From contig JAFDYE010000219.1 in NCBI GenBank assembly GCA_018267585.1, forward strand, positions 1 to 53,399: a DNA stretch of 53,399 bases, given 5' to 3'. This document shows, piece after piece, positions 1 through 8,808 of this stretch (position 1 is its first letter; every line of letters begins with the position of its first letter). The DNA is from Bacteroidota bacterium (GTDB lineage Bacteria; Bacteroidota; Bacteroidia; Chitinophagales; Chitinophagaceae). A program made the position numbers and the translations under genes. The notes below the pieces were generated by a model. That model had not been told where the DNA came from and ran no database searches. It worked only from the letters and a program-made list of their open reading frames with translations.

Positions 1-727
1 CATACAGTCCCGGGACGCGTCCTGCCAGCGATTCGAGGACATTGCTGGTGGGCGACTTTGCGATGTCTGCGGCCGTCACGGTAGAGATGGCGCCGGTGCG
101 AAACCGGTCTGATGTGGTGCCGTAGGCAACTACCATGGCCTGATCCAGTGGATTTTCGGCAGGCGCCATTACGATCTGCCGGAAGCTGGCCCGGTCATTC
201 ACCGCGATGCGCCGCTCCTGCCAACCGATGCAGGTGATCAGTAAAGAATCTTCCGGCACCCCTTGTTTTATGTGAATGGTAAATACGCCCGACCTGTCCG
301 TCTGCGCGCCGGCGCGGCTGCGCAGCAACAGCACGGATGCCGATGCGATCGGCAACCGCCGCGGGTCAACCACCCGTCCCATAAGAAGCTTTACCGTATC
401 GGCAGGCGAAGGATGCTCCTTCCGCGAAGGATCGCTCTCCCTGAAAAGGATAACAGTGCCGCTCCGGATGTTGAAACCTAGTCCCTGCCCTTTGAGGCAG
501 ATGTTCAGTACGTCCTGGACAGACATGTCCTGCACATCGAGGCTCACCACATGCGTTCCCTCCAACAGCGAACTTTGATAAAGGAACTCCAGTCCTGTCT
601 GTGTCCTGATCTCCACGATCACCTGCTCAAGCGACAGGCCCCTGGCGTGGATACTGACACGCTGCGATAATGCAGGTGTGCACACATGGAGGATGGCAGT
701 CAATACAACATAGGCAGTCCACTTCAT
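1..727 (-). CDS. SusC/RagA-type TonB-dependent outer-membrane receptor, N-terminal part (cut by window edge)
   Basis: The 242 readable codons run off the left edge, so barrel and C-terminus are outside the window. A hydrophobic signal peptide covers about residues 1-21. A secretin/TonB short N-terminal (STN) domain follows at about 25-95, then a carboxypeptidase-regulatory-like beta domain at about 115-190. The conserved VVAYGTT segment (199-205) leads into the plug, with LESLAGRVPGLY at the end. An STN domain in a SusC protein is the established mark of a receptor that signals through FecR. That fits the FecR and ECF sigma genes just upstream on the same strand. An in-frame ATG nine codons earlier (754) is an alternative start. 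The 190 bp separating it from fecR show no gene. Confidence 0.9.
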   Translation of the reverse strand, partial: MKWTAYVVLTAILHVCTPALSQRVSIHARGLSLEQVIVEIRTQTGLEFLYQSSLLEGTHVVSLDVQDMSVQDVLNICLKGQGLGFNIRSGTVILFRESDPSRKEHPSPADTVKLLMGRVVDPRRLPIASASVLLLRSRAGAQTDRSGVFTIHIKQGVPEDSLLITCIGWQERRIAVNDRASFRQIVMAPAENPLDQAMVVAYGTTSDRFRTGAISTVTAADIAKSPTSNVLESLAGRVPGLY

Positions 728-917
728 GACAATTCGGACGTTAGGCGGCAGCATGTTCGATAGAAGGATAGGTACCTGAATGAAACGCCGCTGATGAGGA
801 ATAGGCCCCGGACCAGGTAATTTTTTTTGGTCGACCAGAAAGTTAGCGTGTTTCAGCTGGAAAACGAAGTTCCCGCGCCCCTTTTCGCTACCGGTTCCCC
901 TCATTCCGATGTCAGAA

Positions 918-2162
918 TCATCGATGCGGTTTCGTACCGGGTATGACTACTACGGTGCCGGGGCTTTTAAACTCAAAATAAACCTTCCGGGTATCAGCGA
1001 GAATATCCAACACCTCTTCCAGCCGGTGCTTTCGCGAAAGGACGCCATCAAAATTGATCCCGGAAACAGAACCCCGGTATTCGATGGAGACGTCATACCA
1101 TCGGGCAATTTGCCGCAGAATAGTTGGCAGTTCGGCGTTGTGACAGCGAAATTCACCGTAGTGCCAGCCAGTGACGGCATCAACATTGGGTTTTTCGAGA
1201 TGCAGCAATCCGGTTGCGCTATCCACAGCTGCCTGCTCGCCGGGACGAAGCAGAAGTTGTTGCGGCGGACGTTGTTTGAAGTCAACTGTTGTCTTAACGG
1301 CGCCGTTGATCAGGGTTGTACGGATTGCCGGTTCATCGGGGTAGGCCATAAGATTGAATTCCGTGCCGAGAACCTGGACTTTCATTGCCCGGGAAGTGAC
1401 CAGGAATGGTTTTGTCGCGTCTTTTGCTATGCGGAAGTAGGCTTCGCCCGTGACAGTCAATTCGCGCGCATTTGCCGTAAAGGTGGTCGGATAGGTGATG
1501 GAAGAGGCCGCGTTGAGCCAGACTTCGCTGGAATCTGCAAGCACGACATGGTATTGGGCGCCCCGGGGTACGGTTAACGTGTTGTAAACAGTAGGACCAC
1601 CGTCAGCATTACGCGCAACGGTATACACCAGCCGGCCGACCTCCTGCCGAACGCTGGCGCCGCCCTGGCTATCCATCGGTCCGGCGTGTGCACTGTCAAG
1701 CGACACCTGTCGTCCATCGCCAAGCGTCAGCACGGCCCTGTCGCGGGACAAAGAAGCAATATTCGCCATCCCCGCAGACTGCCCGCCCGAATTCCGACGC
1801 ATAAAAAAGAACCACCAGCCGCTCACAATCAAAAGCAGAATGGCCGCAGCCGTTACACTTCTCCTCATCGTTTGGCTACGGAGAGAAACAACTGGGGAAC
1901 GCGACAGGCCAATAGCCGCAAACACGGACGAAACCGCGCTATCATAGTCATATCCATTCAGCGCCTCTAATTCCGCGACAACCCGTTCCCGCTGCAGCAA
2001 CTCATCGAAAAGCGTTTTATTGGCATCACCTTTATTGATCCAGTCGTCCAGATCCTGTCGCTCCCCTGCTGTGAGCGGCTGCTTCTCCCGGAACTTATAG
2101 ATAATTCCGGCCACGGTGACCGCCCGGATATATTCCGCGTTGGTATCGTCAATTTCAGCCAT
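918..2162 (-). CDS. FecR-family anti-sigma factor
   Basis: This 414-residue inner-membrane anti-sigma factor should hold its partner ECF sigma factor inactive until the STN-bearing receptor signals. The cytoplasmic N-terminus (about 1-100) contains the helical anti-sigma region. A single membrane helix lies at about 102-120. The periplasmic FecR domain follows (about 195-290, with VWLNAASSITYP and a GEAYFRI motif), then the C-terminal DUF4974-type domain (about 335-405, beginning near LPTILRQIARWYDVSIEY). It lies between the sigma gene (2217-2855) and the truncated susC, all leftward, which is the standard sigma/anti-sigma/receptor order. Length is typical. The long reading frame antisense to it is a shadow. 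Confidence 0.93.
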   Translation of the reverse strand: MAEIDDTNAEYIRAVTVAGIIYKFREKQPLTAGERQDLDDWINKGDANKTLFDELLQRERVVAELEALNGYDYDSAVSSVFAAIGLSRSPVVSLRSQTMRRSVTAAAILLLIVSGWWFFFMRRNSGGQSAGMANIASLSRDRAVLTLGDGRQVSLDSAHAGPMDSQGGASVRQEVGRLVYTVARNADGGPTVYNTLTVPRGAQYHVVLADSSEVWLNAASSITYPTTFTANARELTVTGEAYFRIAKDATKPFLVTSRAMKVQVLGTEFNLMAYPDEPAIRTTLINGAVKTTVDFKQRPPQQLLLRPGEQAAVDSATGLLHLEKPNVDAVTGWHYGEFRCHNAELPTILRQIARWYDVSIEYRGSVSGINFDGVLSRKHRLEEVLDILADTRKVYFEFKSPGTVVVIPGTKPHR

Positions 2163-2216
2163 AGATCCTTTTAAGAAACGCCGCCCACCGGAAAAAGACC
2201 CCCGGGCAGCGAAAAA

Positions 2217-2855
2217 TTATTTTCCCGGCCCATGGCCGGACCACATCGCCACGGCGGAAAGGAGGGGCAAAAGGAGGTTCGTATGTCCCCCGAACCGACC
2301 CCGCAGCGCAACCAGCGCCTTATATTTCTGCTTTTTTACTGCCTTCACCTTCCAGCCCAATTGGACCGCTATTTCGCTGACAGTCATGCCCTCCCGATAG
2401 CTCAGAAAAAATACCTCACGCATTTTCCCCGGCATATCCTGAACAAACTGGTAAATAAGCGCGATGGATTCGGCCCGCATAATGTCCGCCAAGACAGGCT
2501 CCATGGCTTCCTGTTCCCCGGCAGCGGCCCGCTGATGCCGTTCCTCCAATCGGCTACGGTTGCGGATCAGGTCAAGACAACCGTTGCGTGCGATGGTATA
2601 GAGATAGGCTTTCAATGCCGTAATGGTATCGAACGTCTTGCCGGACTTCCACAACTTAATGAACGATTCCTGCGCAACGTCCTGGGCCAGGGCCGAGTCA
2701 GGAAGGAATTTTTCGGCAAAACGGCAAATGACCGCAAAATGGCTCTTGATCAGGGCTTCCAGGGCAGCGGGTTCACCCGCAGCAAGCCGCTGTAGTAATT
2801 CTTCATCAGAAAAGGTCGGTTGTAGAGCCACCCGTAGTATCAATTTGCTACTCAA
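2217..2855 (-). CDS. ECF RNA polymerase sigma factor (FecI-like)
   Basis: This is an extracytoplasmic-function sigma factor of about 204-212 residues, predicted to direct transcription of the leftward susC locus. Region 2 is visible around AYLYTIARNGCLDLIRNRSR, and region 4 has the helix-turn-helix EIAVQLGWKVKAVKKQKYKA. The acidic FSDEELLQRLAAGE start is typical of Bacteroidota sigma factors. No ATG lies in frame near the 5' end. The listed start is a TTG; a GTG at 2829-2831 is equally possible and would drop eight residues. The gene is divergent from a second ECF sigma gene at 3105. Confidence 0.92.
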   Translation of the reverse strand: MSSKLILRVALQPTFSDEELLQRLAAGEPAALEALIKSHFAVICRFAEKFLPDSALAQDVAQESFIKLWKSGKTFDTITALKAYLYTIARNGCLDLIRNRSRLEERHQRAAAGEQEAMEPVLADIMRAESIALIYQFVQDMPGKMREVFFLSYREGMTVSEIAVQLGWKVKAVKKQKYKALVALRGRFGGHTNLLLPLLSAVAMWSGHGPGK

Positions 2856-2951
2856 GATAATGAGTTTCAGTGATATTTAAGGGAGCGACGACCTCACTTG
2901 CCTGCGCTGAAGCAACCCAATCATGCTCCTATGCCTATTTCAAGCCTGTCC

Positions 2952-3001
2952 AAAGCCCTAAGGCTGTTAGCGAACCCCAATTGTTGAAATTGGGGCTTTT
3001 T
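2952..3001 (+). terminator. Rho-independent terminator with a possible competing pairing (attenuator candidate)
   Basis: CCCCAATT (2975-2982), a 5-nt loop and AATTGGGG (2988-2995) form a perfect 8-bp stem followed by CTTTTT, an intrinsic terminator reading rightward. No rightward gene lies upstream of it; it sits about 100 bp before the rightward ECF sigma gene. AAAGCCC (2952-2958) is exactly complementary to GGGCTTT (2993-2999), so an alternative pairing would break the terminator. The hairpin is seen directly. The attenuation role, or a small RNA ending here, is inference. Confidence 0.6.
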
Positions 3002-3104
3002 GTTGCCTTCAACGTTCTTAATCCTTTTCATTCGCCGCTAGCTTTTCACATCGCCCCTTTATTCTTTTACTACCCACTTTTCCCTATTTTTACCTTGCAG
3101 GCTA

Positions 3105-3716
3105 ATGCGTAGAGATGTGACTTCTAAATCGATTGATAATGAAAAGGATTTGCTTAAGCAGATCGCAGACGGAAGCGAAGTAGCTTTCCGGCAGCTATTC
3201 GATGCCTGCCATCAGCAGCTTTTTACGTATGTATATAAGGTGACCCGCTCCAGGGAGCTCGCTGACGACGCCGTTCAGGATATCTTTCTTAAGATCTGGT
3301 CCATGCGCCAGAAACTGCCTGCCATAGAGAACATTCAGGCGTATCTCCGCAGGATGGCCCACAACCTTGCCCTTAAAGGATTTCAGGCGGTTGCAAGAGA
3401 GGGATTGATCGAACATCAACTGGCAAGGCAGCAATCACCACAGCAAGCGGCAGACGACGGACTGCTTTCCAGGGAAGTCCAACGGCAGATCAACCAACTT
3501 ATCGATCAGCTCACTCCTTCGCAACGAAAGGTCTTTTTATTGAGCCGCGAGGAAGGCCTGAAGCAACAGGAGATTGCCGATCGCCTGGGACTAAATCTGG
3601 TCACGGTCAAACGGCATATGGTCGATGCGTTGAAAGTAATTCGCGAAGGTCTTTCACAACATTATGGCACACAGGCTGTTGTGCTCTTTATCATCTTTAG
3701 GTTAAGTGAGCATTAA
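3105..3716 (+). CDS. ECF RNA polymerase sigma factor (FecI-like)
   Basis: A 203-residue Bacteroidota family-1 type sigma factor. Region 2 is recognisable at ELADDAVQDIFLKIW and IQAYLRRMAHNLAL; region 4 at LTPSQRKVFLLSREEGLKQQ followed by EIADRLGLNLVTVKRHM. It starts at ATG 3105 and is followed after 87 bp by its fecR. The downstream SusC carries an STN domain, so this sigma factor probably controls the fecR-susC-susD-tlpA cluster by surface signalling. It is not closely similar to the divergent sigma gene at 2217, so the pair does not look like a recent duplication. Confidence 0.95.
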   Translation: MRRDVTSKSIDNEKDLLKQIADGSEVAFRQLFDACHQQLFTYVYKVTRSRELADDAVQDIFLKIWSMRQKLPAIENIQAYLRRMAHNLALKGFQAVAREGLIEHQLARQQSPQQAADDGLLSREVQRQINQLIDQLTPSQRKVFLLSREEGLKQQEIADRLGLNLVTVKRHMVDALKVIREGLSQHYGTQAVVLFIIFRLSEH

Positions 3717-3803
3717 AAAAATATCATTCTTTTCTTCGCCTTCTTCCAGTTTCCTGTATCATACTGAAGTAACCTTACCAATTCAAAATTCCACCGTCGA
3801 ACA

Positions 3804-4985
3804 ATGTCGGAACGATTAACCTATTTGCTGAACCGTTGGCTTGACAGCACCGCCTCTCCGGAGGATCAGAAAGAGTTATGGGGCATGGTGCTGGATTCCA
3901 GCCACCAGCAACAATTAGAGACCGAACTCGAAGATGTCTGGACGACACTCGAAGGAGAGGAACAAATGAGTGTCGAAAAAATCGACGAGCTTTTCAAAAA
4001 GATCGATTCCGGCTCTCCCGGCATTATCCATCCCGGGAGACGATTGCTTTTCTGGACAGTGGCGGCCGCAGCATCGATCATTCTGGCGATCGGCCTGGCC
4101 ATATGGCACACCAAAAGCAGCATTCACCAGCCCGACACGATCGTTCTCAGGAACCCGGAGCCCGATATCCCGCCAGGTGGAAATAAAGCCACCCTTACGC
4201 TTGCGAATGGCAGCACCATCGTCCTTGACAATGCAGCGGATGGTGTGGTAACAAACCAGGGTCGCGTAAATATAATTAAACTTGGAGATGGCCAATTGGC
4301 CTACAAGGGCAAGGATACTGTCAGCTCAGTCAACACATTGACCACTCCTTTCGGCGGAATGTACCATCTGACATTGCCAGACGGGAGCTCAGTATGGCTG
4401 AACGCGGCTTCGGCTATTACTTATCCTACAGCATTTGTCGGGAGCAAAAGAGAAGTCCTGATCCGGGGAGAAGCCTACTTTGAAGTGAAAAAAGATGCCG
4501 CAAAGCCCTTTATTGTCAATCTGAATAGCGATACTAAGATAGAGGTCCTCGGTACCCGCTTTAACATAAATGCCTACGAAAATGAAAATATGATCCGTAC
4601 AACATTATTGGAAGGCGCGGTCAAAGTCACACAAGGCAAACTCAACGACAAAGAACACGGCGTAATACTCAAACCTGGCCAGCAGACTGTTACCGATGCC
4701 GATAACGGAACGATAAAAGTGATAGATATACCGGATCCGGACGCTGCGATCGCATGGAAAAATGGGCTGTTCAACTTCGAAGGAATGTCATTAGAATCAG
4801 CAATGCGTCAACTGGCACGTTGGTATGATATTCAGATCGTCTTTGAACAACCCTTAAGAGCAATCCAGTTCGGCGGTACCCTCAAAAGAAATCTACCGCT
4901 GTCCGATATTTTGCATTTTCTTGCGTCCGCCGGCTTGCATTACCGAATGGAGGAAAAGAACCGGCTGATCATCTTGAATAATTAA
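3804..4985 (+). CDS. FecR-family anti-sigma factor
   Basis: A 393-residue membrane anti-sigma factor. Residues 1-78 form the cytoplasmic helical anti-sigma part. One transmembrane helix spans about 81-101 (rich in A, I and L, ending IWH). The periplasmic FecR domain contains VWLNAASAITYP, GEAYFEVKKDAAKPF and VLGTRFNINAY. The C-terminal DUF4974-type domain starts near FEGMSLESAMRQLARWYD and includes the conserved FGGTLKRN. It lies directly downstream of an ECF sigma gene and 162 bp upstream of an STN-bearing susC, so it is the likely receiver of that receptor's signal. Confidence 0.95.
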   Translation: MSERLTYLLNRWLDSTASPEDQKELWGMVLDSSHQQQLETELEDVWTTLEGEEQMSVEKIDELFKKIDSGSPGIIHPGRRLLFWTVAAAASIILAIGLAIWHTKSSIHQPDTIVLRNPEPDIPPGGNKATLTLANGSTIVLDNAADGVVTNQGRVNIIKLGDGQLAYKGKDTVSSVNTLTTPFGGMYHLTLPDGSSVWLNAASAITYPTAFVGSKREVLIRGEAYFEVKKDAAKPFIVNLNSDTKIEVLGTRFNINAYENENMIRTTLLEGAVKVTQGKLNDKEHGVILKPGQQTVTDADNGTIKVIDIPDPDAAIAWKNGLFNFEGMSLESAMRQLARWYDIQIVFEQPLRAIQFGGTLKRNLPLSDILHFLASAGLHYRMEEKNRLIILNN

Positions 4986-5047
4986 CCCCGACACCAAAAA
5001 AACAATTATTATAGAAGAAACAAAAACCCCGGGAGATTAAACAAAAA

Positions 5048-5071
5048 CCGAAGATGCGGGAACATCTTCGG
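5048..5071 (+). promoter_or_regulatory. Strong stem-loop in the fecR-susC gap
   Basis: CCGAAGATG (5048-5056), a 6-nt loop CGGGAA and CATCTTCGG (5063-5071) form a perfect 9-bp stem about 77 bp upstream of the susC start. No T-run follows it, so it is not a classical intrinsic terminator. It may uncouple fecR from susC expression, mark the start of a separate sigma-dependent transcript, or stabilise the downstream mRNA. The structure is seen; the role is inferred. Confidence 0.5.
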
Positions 5072-5147
5072 CAACATTTGATCAACCAACAAGCCAATTT
5101 TCAATCGACGACAACTGCTTATTAACTAACCAAACTTTGAGGAAGGT

Positions 5148-8100
5148 ATGAAATTTTCTGCTTTTAACCAGCCGTGCGGCATCGGTTTGTCCGCAAACGA
5201 ACGATCCGCCCCCCGGCTAATAACCAAAACGCTGTTAGCGATGAAACTAACAATTGTGCTTTTAACTGCAGCATTCTTCAGCGCTCACGCTTCAGGTATT
5301 GCTCAAACCGTCACCCTGGCAACACAAAAAATGCCTCTGCAATTGGTGTTCAAAGCCATCGAAAAACAAACCGGCTACAGCATTTTTTATAACGATGAAC
5401 ATATAAAAAACGCAAGCCCCGTCACAGTAAATGTGCGGGATATGCCCTTGAAGACATTTCTGGAGCTGATCCTGCAACACGATCATCTGACCTTTGAAAT
5501 CTCCAAAGAAAATATCCTGATCAAAAAAGACGCGCCGATGAAGCCCGTGCCGGATGAAGAAAAGCCGATCAGGGTGTCGGGAACTGTAAGTGGTTCCAAC
5601 AAGCAACCATTGGAAGGAGCTACCATCCAGGTAAAGGACAAACAGCCTACTGCCATCACTAACGCCCGGGGAGAATTCCAGCTGACAGTCGAGCAAGGCA
5701 GTGTCATCGTGATAAGCTTTGTCGGTTATCGACAAAAGGAGATCAGGGTCACGATTAGCCAAACCATCAATATAAGGTTGGAGCCTTCGACCGATATACT
5801 GGAAAACGCAGATGTAGTCTCAACCGGCTATCAAATAATATCCAAAGAACGTAGCGCCGGCTCCTTCTCAAAGCCGGACATGCTTACGATTTCCATGCGA
5901 TCCAGCAGCCCGAACGTCCTGCAGAGACTGGACGGGCTGGTGCCCGGCCTTGTCGTTAATAATGCACCCAATGCTGAGCCATTACTGATCCGAGGGCTCA
6001 CATCGATCAACTCCACCAGATCACCGCTGATAATTGTAGATGGCGTCGAATTACCGCTCAACAACAACAATCCGGATGCTATGGCGAATATCATGAACGG
6101 CGCCAATCCAATTGCCAATATCAATCCCCAGGATATTGCTGATATCACAGTACTTAAAGACGCGTCTGCGGCTTCCATCTGGGGTGCGAAGGCGGCCAAC
6201 GGCGTGATCATTATCACCACAAAAAAAGGCCGGGCCGGCGAGAATTTAAAGATCGAGTATGACGGGTATTATATCTTCCAGGGCCGCCCGGACCTGAATT
6301 ATATTCCGAAACTGAATAGCGCGCAATACATCACCGCTGTCAAAGAGATCTTTCCCCAGTATGCCCCCTACAATACCTGGGGGAGCGTACAGCTGGTAGC
6401 CCCCGTTCCACCCCATCTGCAGACGCAGTATGATGCGTACAGAGGATTGATATCTCAGTCGCAGGCCGACAAGTCACTGGACAGCCTGGCATCGATCTCC
6501 AACCATAGTCAGATCGCCAATATATTTTACCGGAATGCCGCAACGATGAATCACACCATATCCCTTTCCGGCGGAGGACGTGTCCATTCTTTTTATGGAT
6601 CGTTAAGCTATACCGGCATTCAGAACAATGTCCCCGGGCAACAGAATAACAGCTATAAGATCAACCTGAGGCAGGACTTCAATGCCAGCCCGAAAATGCA
6701 ATTCTCCCTGATCACCGACCTGACGAATACCACTACCAGCGGAAATGCCATCGGCATTACAGATGGGATAGCCGTTCCGGGCTCGTCCTTTGTACCTTAT
6801 CAGCAATTCCGGGATGCCGGCGGCAATCCCCTGGCGGTCAACTTTATGGGTAATTACAGCGATTCACTTCGGTTGGATTATCAGGCAAGAAGCCGTATCA
6901 ATTTGGATTATGTCCCCCTCAATGAGATCAACAACGGCTATTTCAAGGGCAGCTCCCTGTCAGGCCGGCTGGTAGGCGGGGTAAAGATCAACCTTCTGAA
7001 ATGCCTTCGCTTTGAAGGCACCTATGGATATACTACCAACTCCTCGAATACAAGAACCGTATTGAGCCAGGCAAGCTATGGAGTAAGAAATGAGCTAGTG
7101 GATTTCACACAAGCGCCGACTGTAAACGACATTCCGCAATACTGGCTTCCCACTTCCGGCGGAAGGCTGACCGAAAACAATTCCACACAGAAAAGCTGGA
7201 CGGTCAGAAATCAGCTGATCTTTGACAATAGCTGGAAGGAACACCAGCTGACCTTGCTTGCAGGGCAGGAGGCGACCAGCGTTACACCCATTGCAACACA
7301 GGTGATCTATAGAGGCTGGGACGACCAGCTCCAGGTCTCGCGTCCGGTCAATTATGATACCTTGTCCAAAGGCATTACCGGAACTGTACCTGGCCTTTCA
7401 TATACTCTGCCCAACAATCTCAGCGGCGGCGAGGGCGTTATAACAAGGACCACCTCCTACTATTCCAATCTCAACTACGCCTACCTGAGCAAATACGTGC
7501 TGAATGCCAGCTGGAGAATCGATAAAAGCAATCTGTTCGGCTTCGACCAGTCTGCGCAAAACAGACCTGTCTGGAGTGTCGGCGGCAAGTGGATATTGGG
7601 CCGCGAAGGATTTATGCAAAAGATCAGCTGGATCGACCGGCTGGACTTTCGACTCACTTACGGTATCACTGGAAACGCACCGACTCCGGGCACCGCTGCC
7701 TCCTTTGACATCCTGCTTGCTCAGGCCAATGTCAATTATGTCAACGGAGCAGGCTATGTCATCTCGACTCCTGGCAATAATAAACTCACCTGGGAGGGAA
7801 CGTCTGTTTATAATACCGGTATCGACTTTTCTTTGCTCGGCAGCCGCCTGGGAGGATCCATTGACGGATACCTGAAAAAAACCCATGATCTGATCGGACC
7901 GCTGAGAACGGCTCCCCTGACGGGATACCCAAGCGTGACCGGGAACTTTGGCGATCTGGAGAATAAAGGGATCGAGCTTAGCCTGAATTCCCTCAACATC
8001 TCGTCCAGAACCTTCATATGGAGAACCTACCTGACGTTCGGCTATAACAGGAACAAGATCACGAGCCTGGCTGTCAGCGCACCTATTACGACCGGTCCCG

Positions 8101-8792
8101 GCATGATCGCAACGAATAGGTTGTCGCCGTTCTTCGTTGGCCGGCCGGCATTCACCGTATTTGCATACAATTACGCCGGACTAAATGCATCCGGCGATCC
8201 GCAGATAAAACAGGCCACCGGTAAGGTCACGTCAGCCGCTACCGCATCCACCTCCGATGACGTATTGTATATGGGAAGCTCTCAGCCTTCCTGGACGGGC
8301 GGATTGTCCAATACATTTCTGTATAAGGGATTTTACCTGGGGATCAATATCAGCTACAATATGGGTCATGTGTTATTCCGGGATGCGAATACATTCTGGA
8401 GCGGCGTAATGTATGACAATTCCATGAGCAGCGAATTTGCCAACCGATGGAAGGCTCCCGGTGATGAAGCCAGAACAAATATTCCGAGATATGCAGGCTC
8501 GAATGCGATCGACAACAATCGGCTTACCGATTATTACACCCATGGCAATACGAATGTGTTCAATGCATCCTACGCTAAGATCAGAGACATTACCCTATCC
8601 TACAACCTCGGAAAGCAGATCATTCAGCGTCTCCACGTTGCGGGAGTCGCCTTCCGGGTCCAGGTTTCCAATTTGATGCTCTGGAAGGCCAATAGCCTGG
8701 GCATCGATCCTGAATTCCAAAGTGTGGCCGGGGTTCGGTCCATGCGCACGGGTCAGGGCGCTTTGACGATCGGCGCGCATATCAACCTTTAA
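5148..8792 (+). CDS. SusC/RagA-family TonB-linked outer-membrane protein with STN domain
   Basis: A 1214-residue TonB-dependent outer-membrane importer. The long N-region carries a signal peptide whose hydrophobic core begins at Met32 (LTIVLLTAAFF). An STN domain spans about 55-125, a carboxypeptidase-regulatory-like domain about 140-215, and the plug about 235-365 (ITVLKDASAASIWGAKAANG is its hallmark). The rest is beta-barrel. The segment before the plug reads VVSTGYQIISKERSAGSF rather than the commoner VVVVGYG, a variant I recall beside TlpA-like proteins. A purine-rich GAGGAAGG just before ATG 5148 supports this start. It is followed by its SusD after 16 bp. The substrate cannot be read from sequence; no glycanase is encoded nearby. 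Confidence 0.95.
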   Translation: MKFSAFNQPCGIGLSANERSAPRLITKTLLAMKLTIVLLTAAFFSAHASGIAQTVTLATQKMPLQLVFKAIEKQTGYSIFYNDEHIKNASPVTVNVRDMPLKTFLELILQHDHLTFEISKENILIKKDAPMKPVPDEEKPIRVSGTVSGSNKQPLEGATIQVKDKQPTAITNARGEFQLTVEQGSVIVISFVGYRQKEIRVTISQTINIRLEPSTDILENADVVSTGYQIISKERSAGSFSKPDMLTISMRSSSPNVLQRLDGLVPGLVVNNAPNAEPLLIRGLTSINSTRSPLIIVDGVELPLNNNNPDAMANIMNGANPIANINPQDIADITVLKDASAASIWGAKAANGVIIITTKKGRAGENLKIEYDGYYIFQGRPDLNYIPKLNSAQYITAVKEIFPQYAPYNTWGSVQLVAPVPPHLQTQYDAYRGLISQSQADKSLDSLASISNHSQIANIFYRNAATMNHTISLSGGGRVHSFYGSLSYTGIQNNVPGQQNNSYKINLRQDFNASPKMQFSLITDLTNTTTSGNAIGITDGIAVPGSSFVPYQQFRDAGGNPLAVNFMGNYSDSLRLDYQARSRINLDYVPLNEINNGYFKGSSLSGRLVGGVKINLLKCLRFEGTYGYTTNSSNTRTVLSQASYGVRNELVDFTQAPTVNDIPQYWLPTSGGRLTENNSTQKSWTVRNQLIFDNSWKEHQLTLLAGQEATSVTPIATQVIYRGWDDQLQVSRPVNYDTLSKGITGTVPGLSYTLPNNLSGGEGVITRTTSYYSNLNYAYLSKYVLNASWRIDKSNLFGFDQSAQNRPVWSVGGKWILGREGFMQKISWIDRLDFRLTYGITGNAPTPGTAASFDILLAQANVNYVNGAGYVISTPGNNKLTWEGTSVYNTGIDFSLLGSRLGGSIDGYLKKTHDLIGPLRTAPLTGYPSVTGNFGDLENKGIELSLNSLNISSRTFIWRTYLTFGYNRNKITSLAVSAPITTGPGMIATNRLSPFFVGRPAFTVFAYNYAGLNASGDPQIKQATGKVTSAATASTSDDVLYMGSSQPSWTGGLSNTFLYKGFYLGINISYNMGHVLFRDANTFWSGVMYDNSMSSEFANRWKAPGDEARTNIPRYAGSNAIDNNRLTDYYTHGNTNVFNASYAKIRDITLSYNLGKQIIQRLHVAGVAFRVQVSNLMLWKANSLGIDPEFQSVAGVRSMRTGQGALTIGAHINL

Positions 8793-8808
8793 TTAATCAA
8801 CAACTGCA

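Noticed and set aside
728-917. TGGTCGACCA palindrome with an adjacent A/T run between fecR and the left-edge susC
   Set aside because: On the leftward strand the run after the dyad is A, not T, and the stem is too short to call a terminator.
909-1577. 222-residue open frame on the + strand inside the leftward fecR
   Set aside because: It is antisense to a clear FecR protein, rich in Cys and Arg, and has no recognisable domain; a codon-bias shadow.
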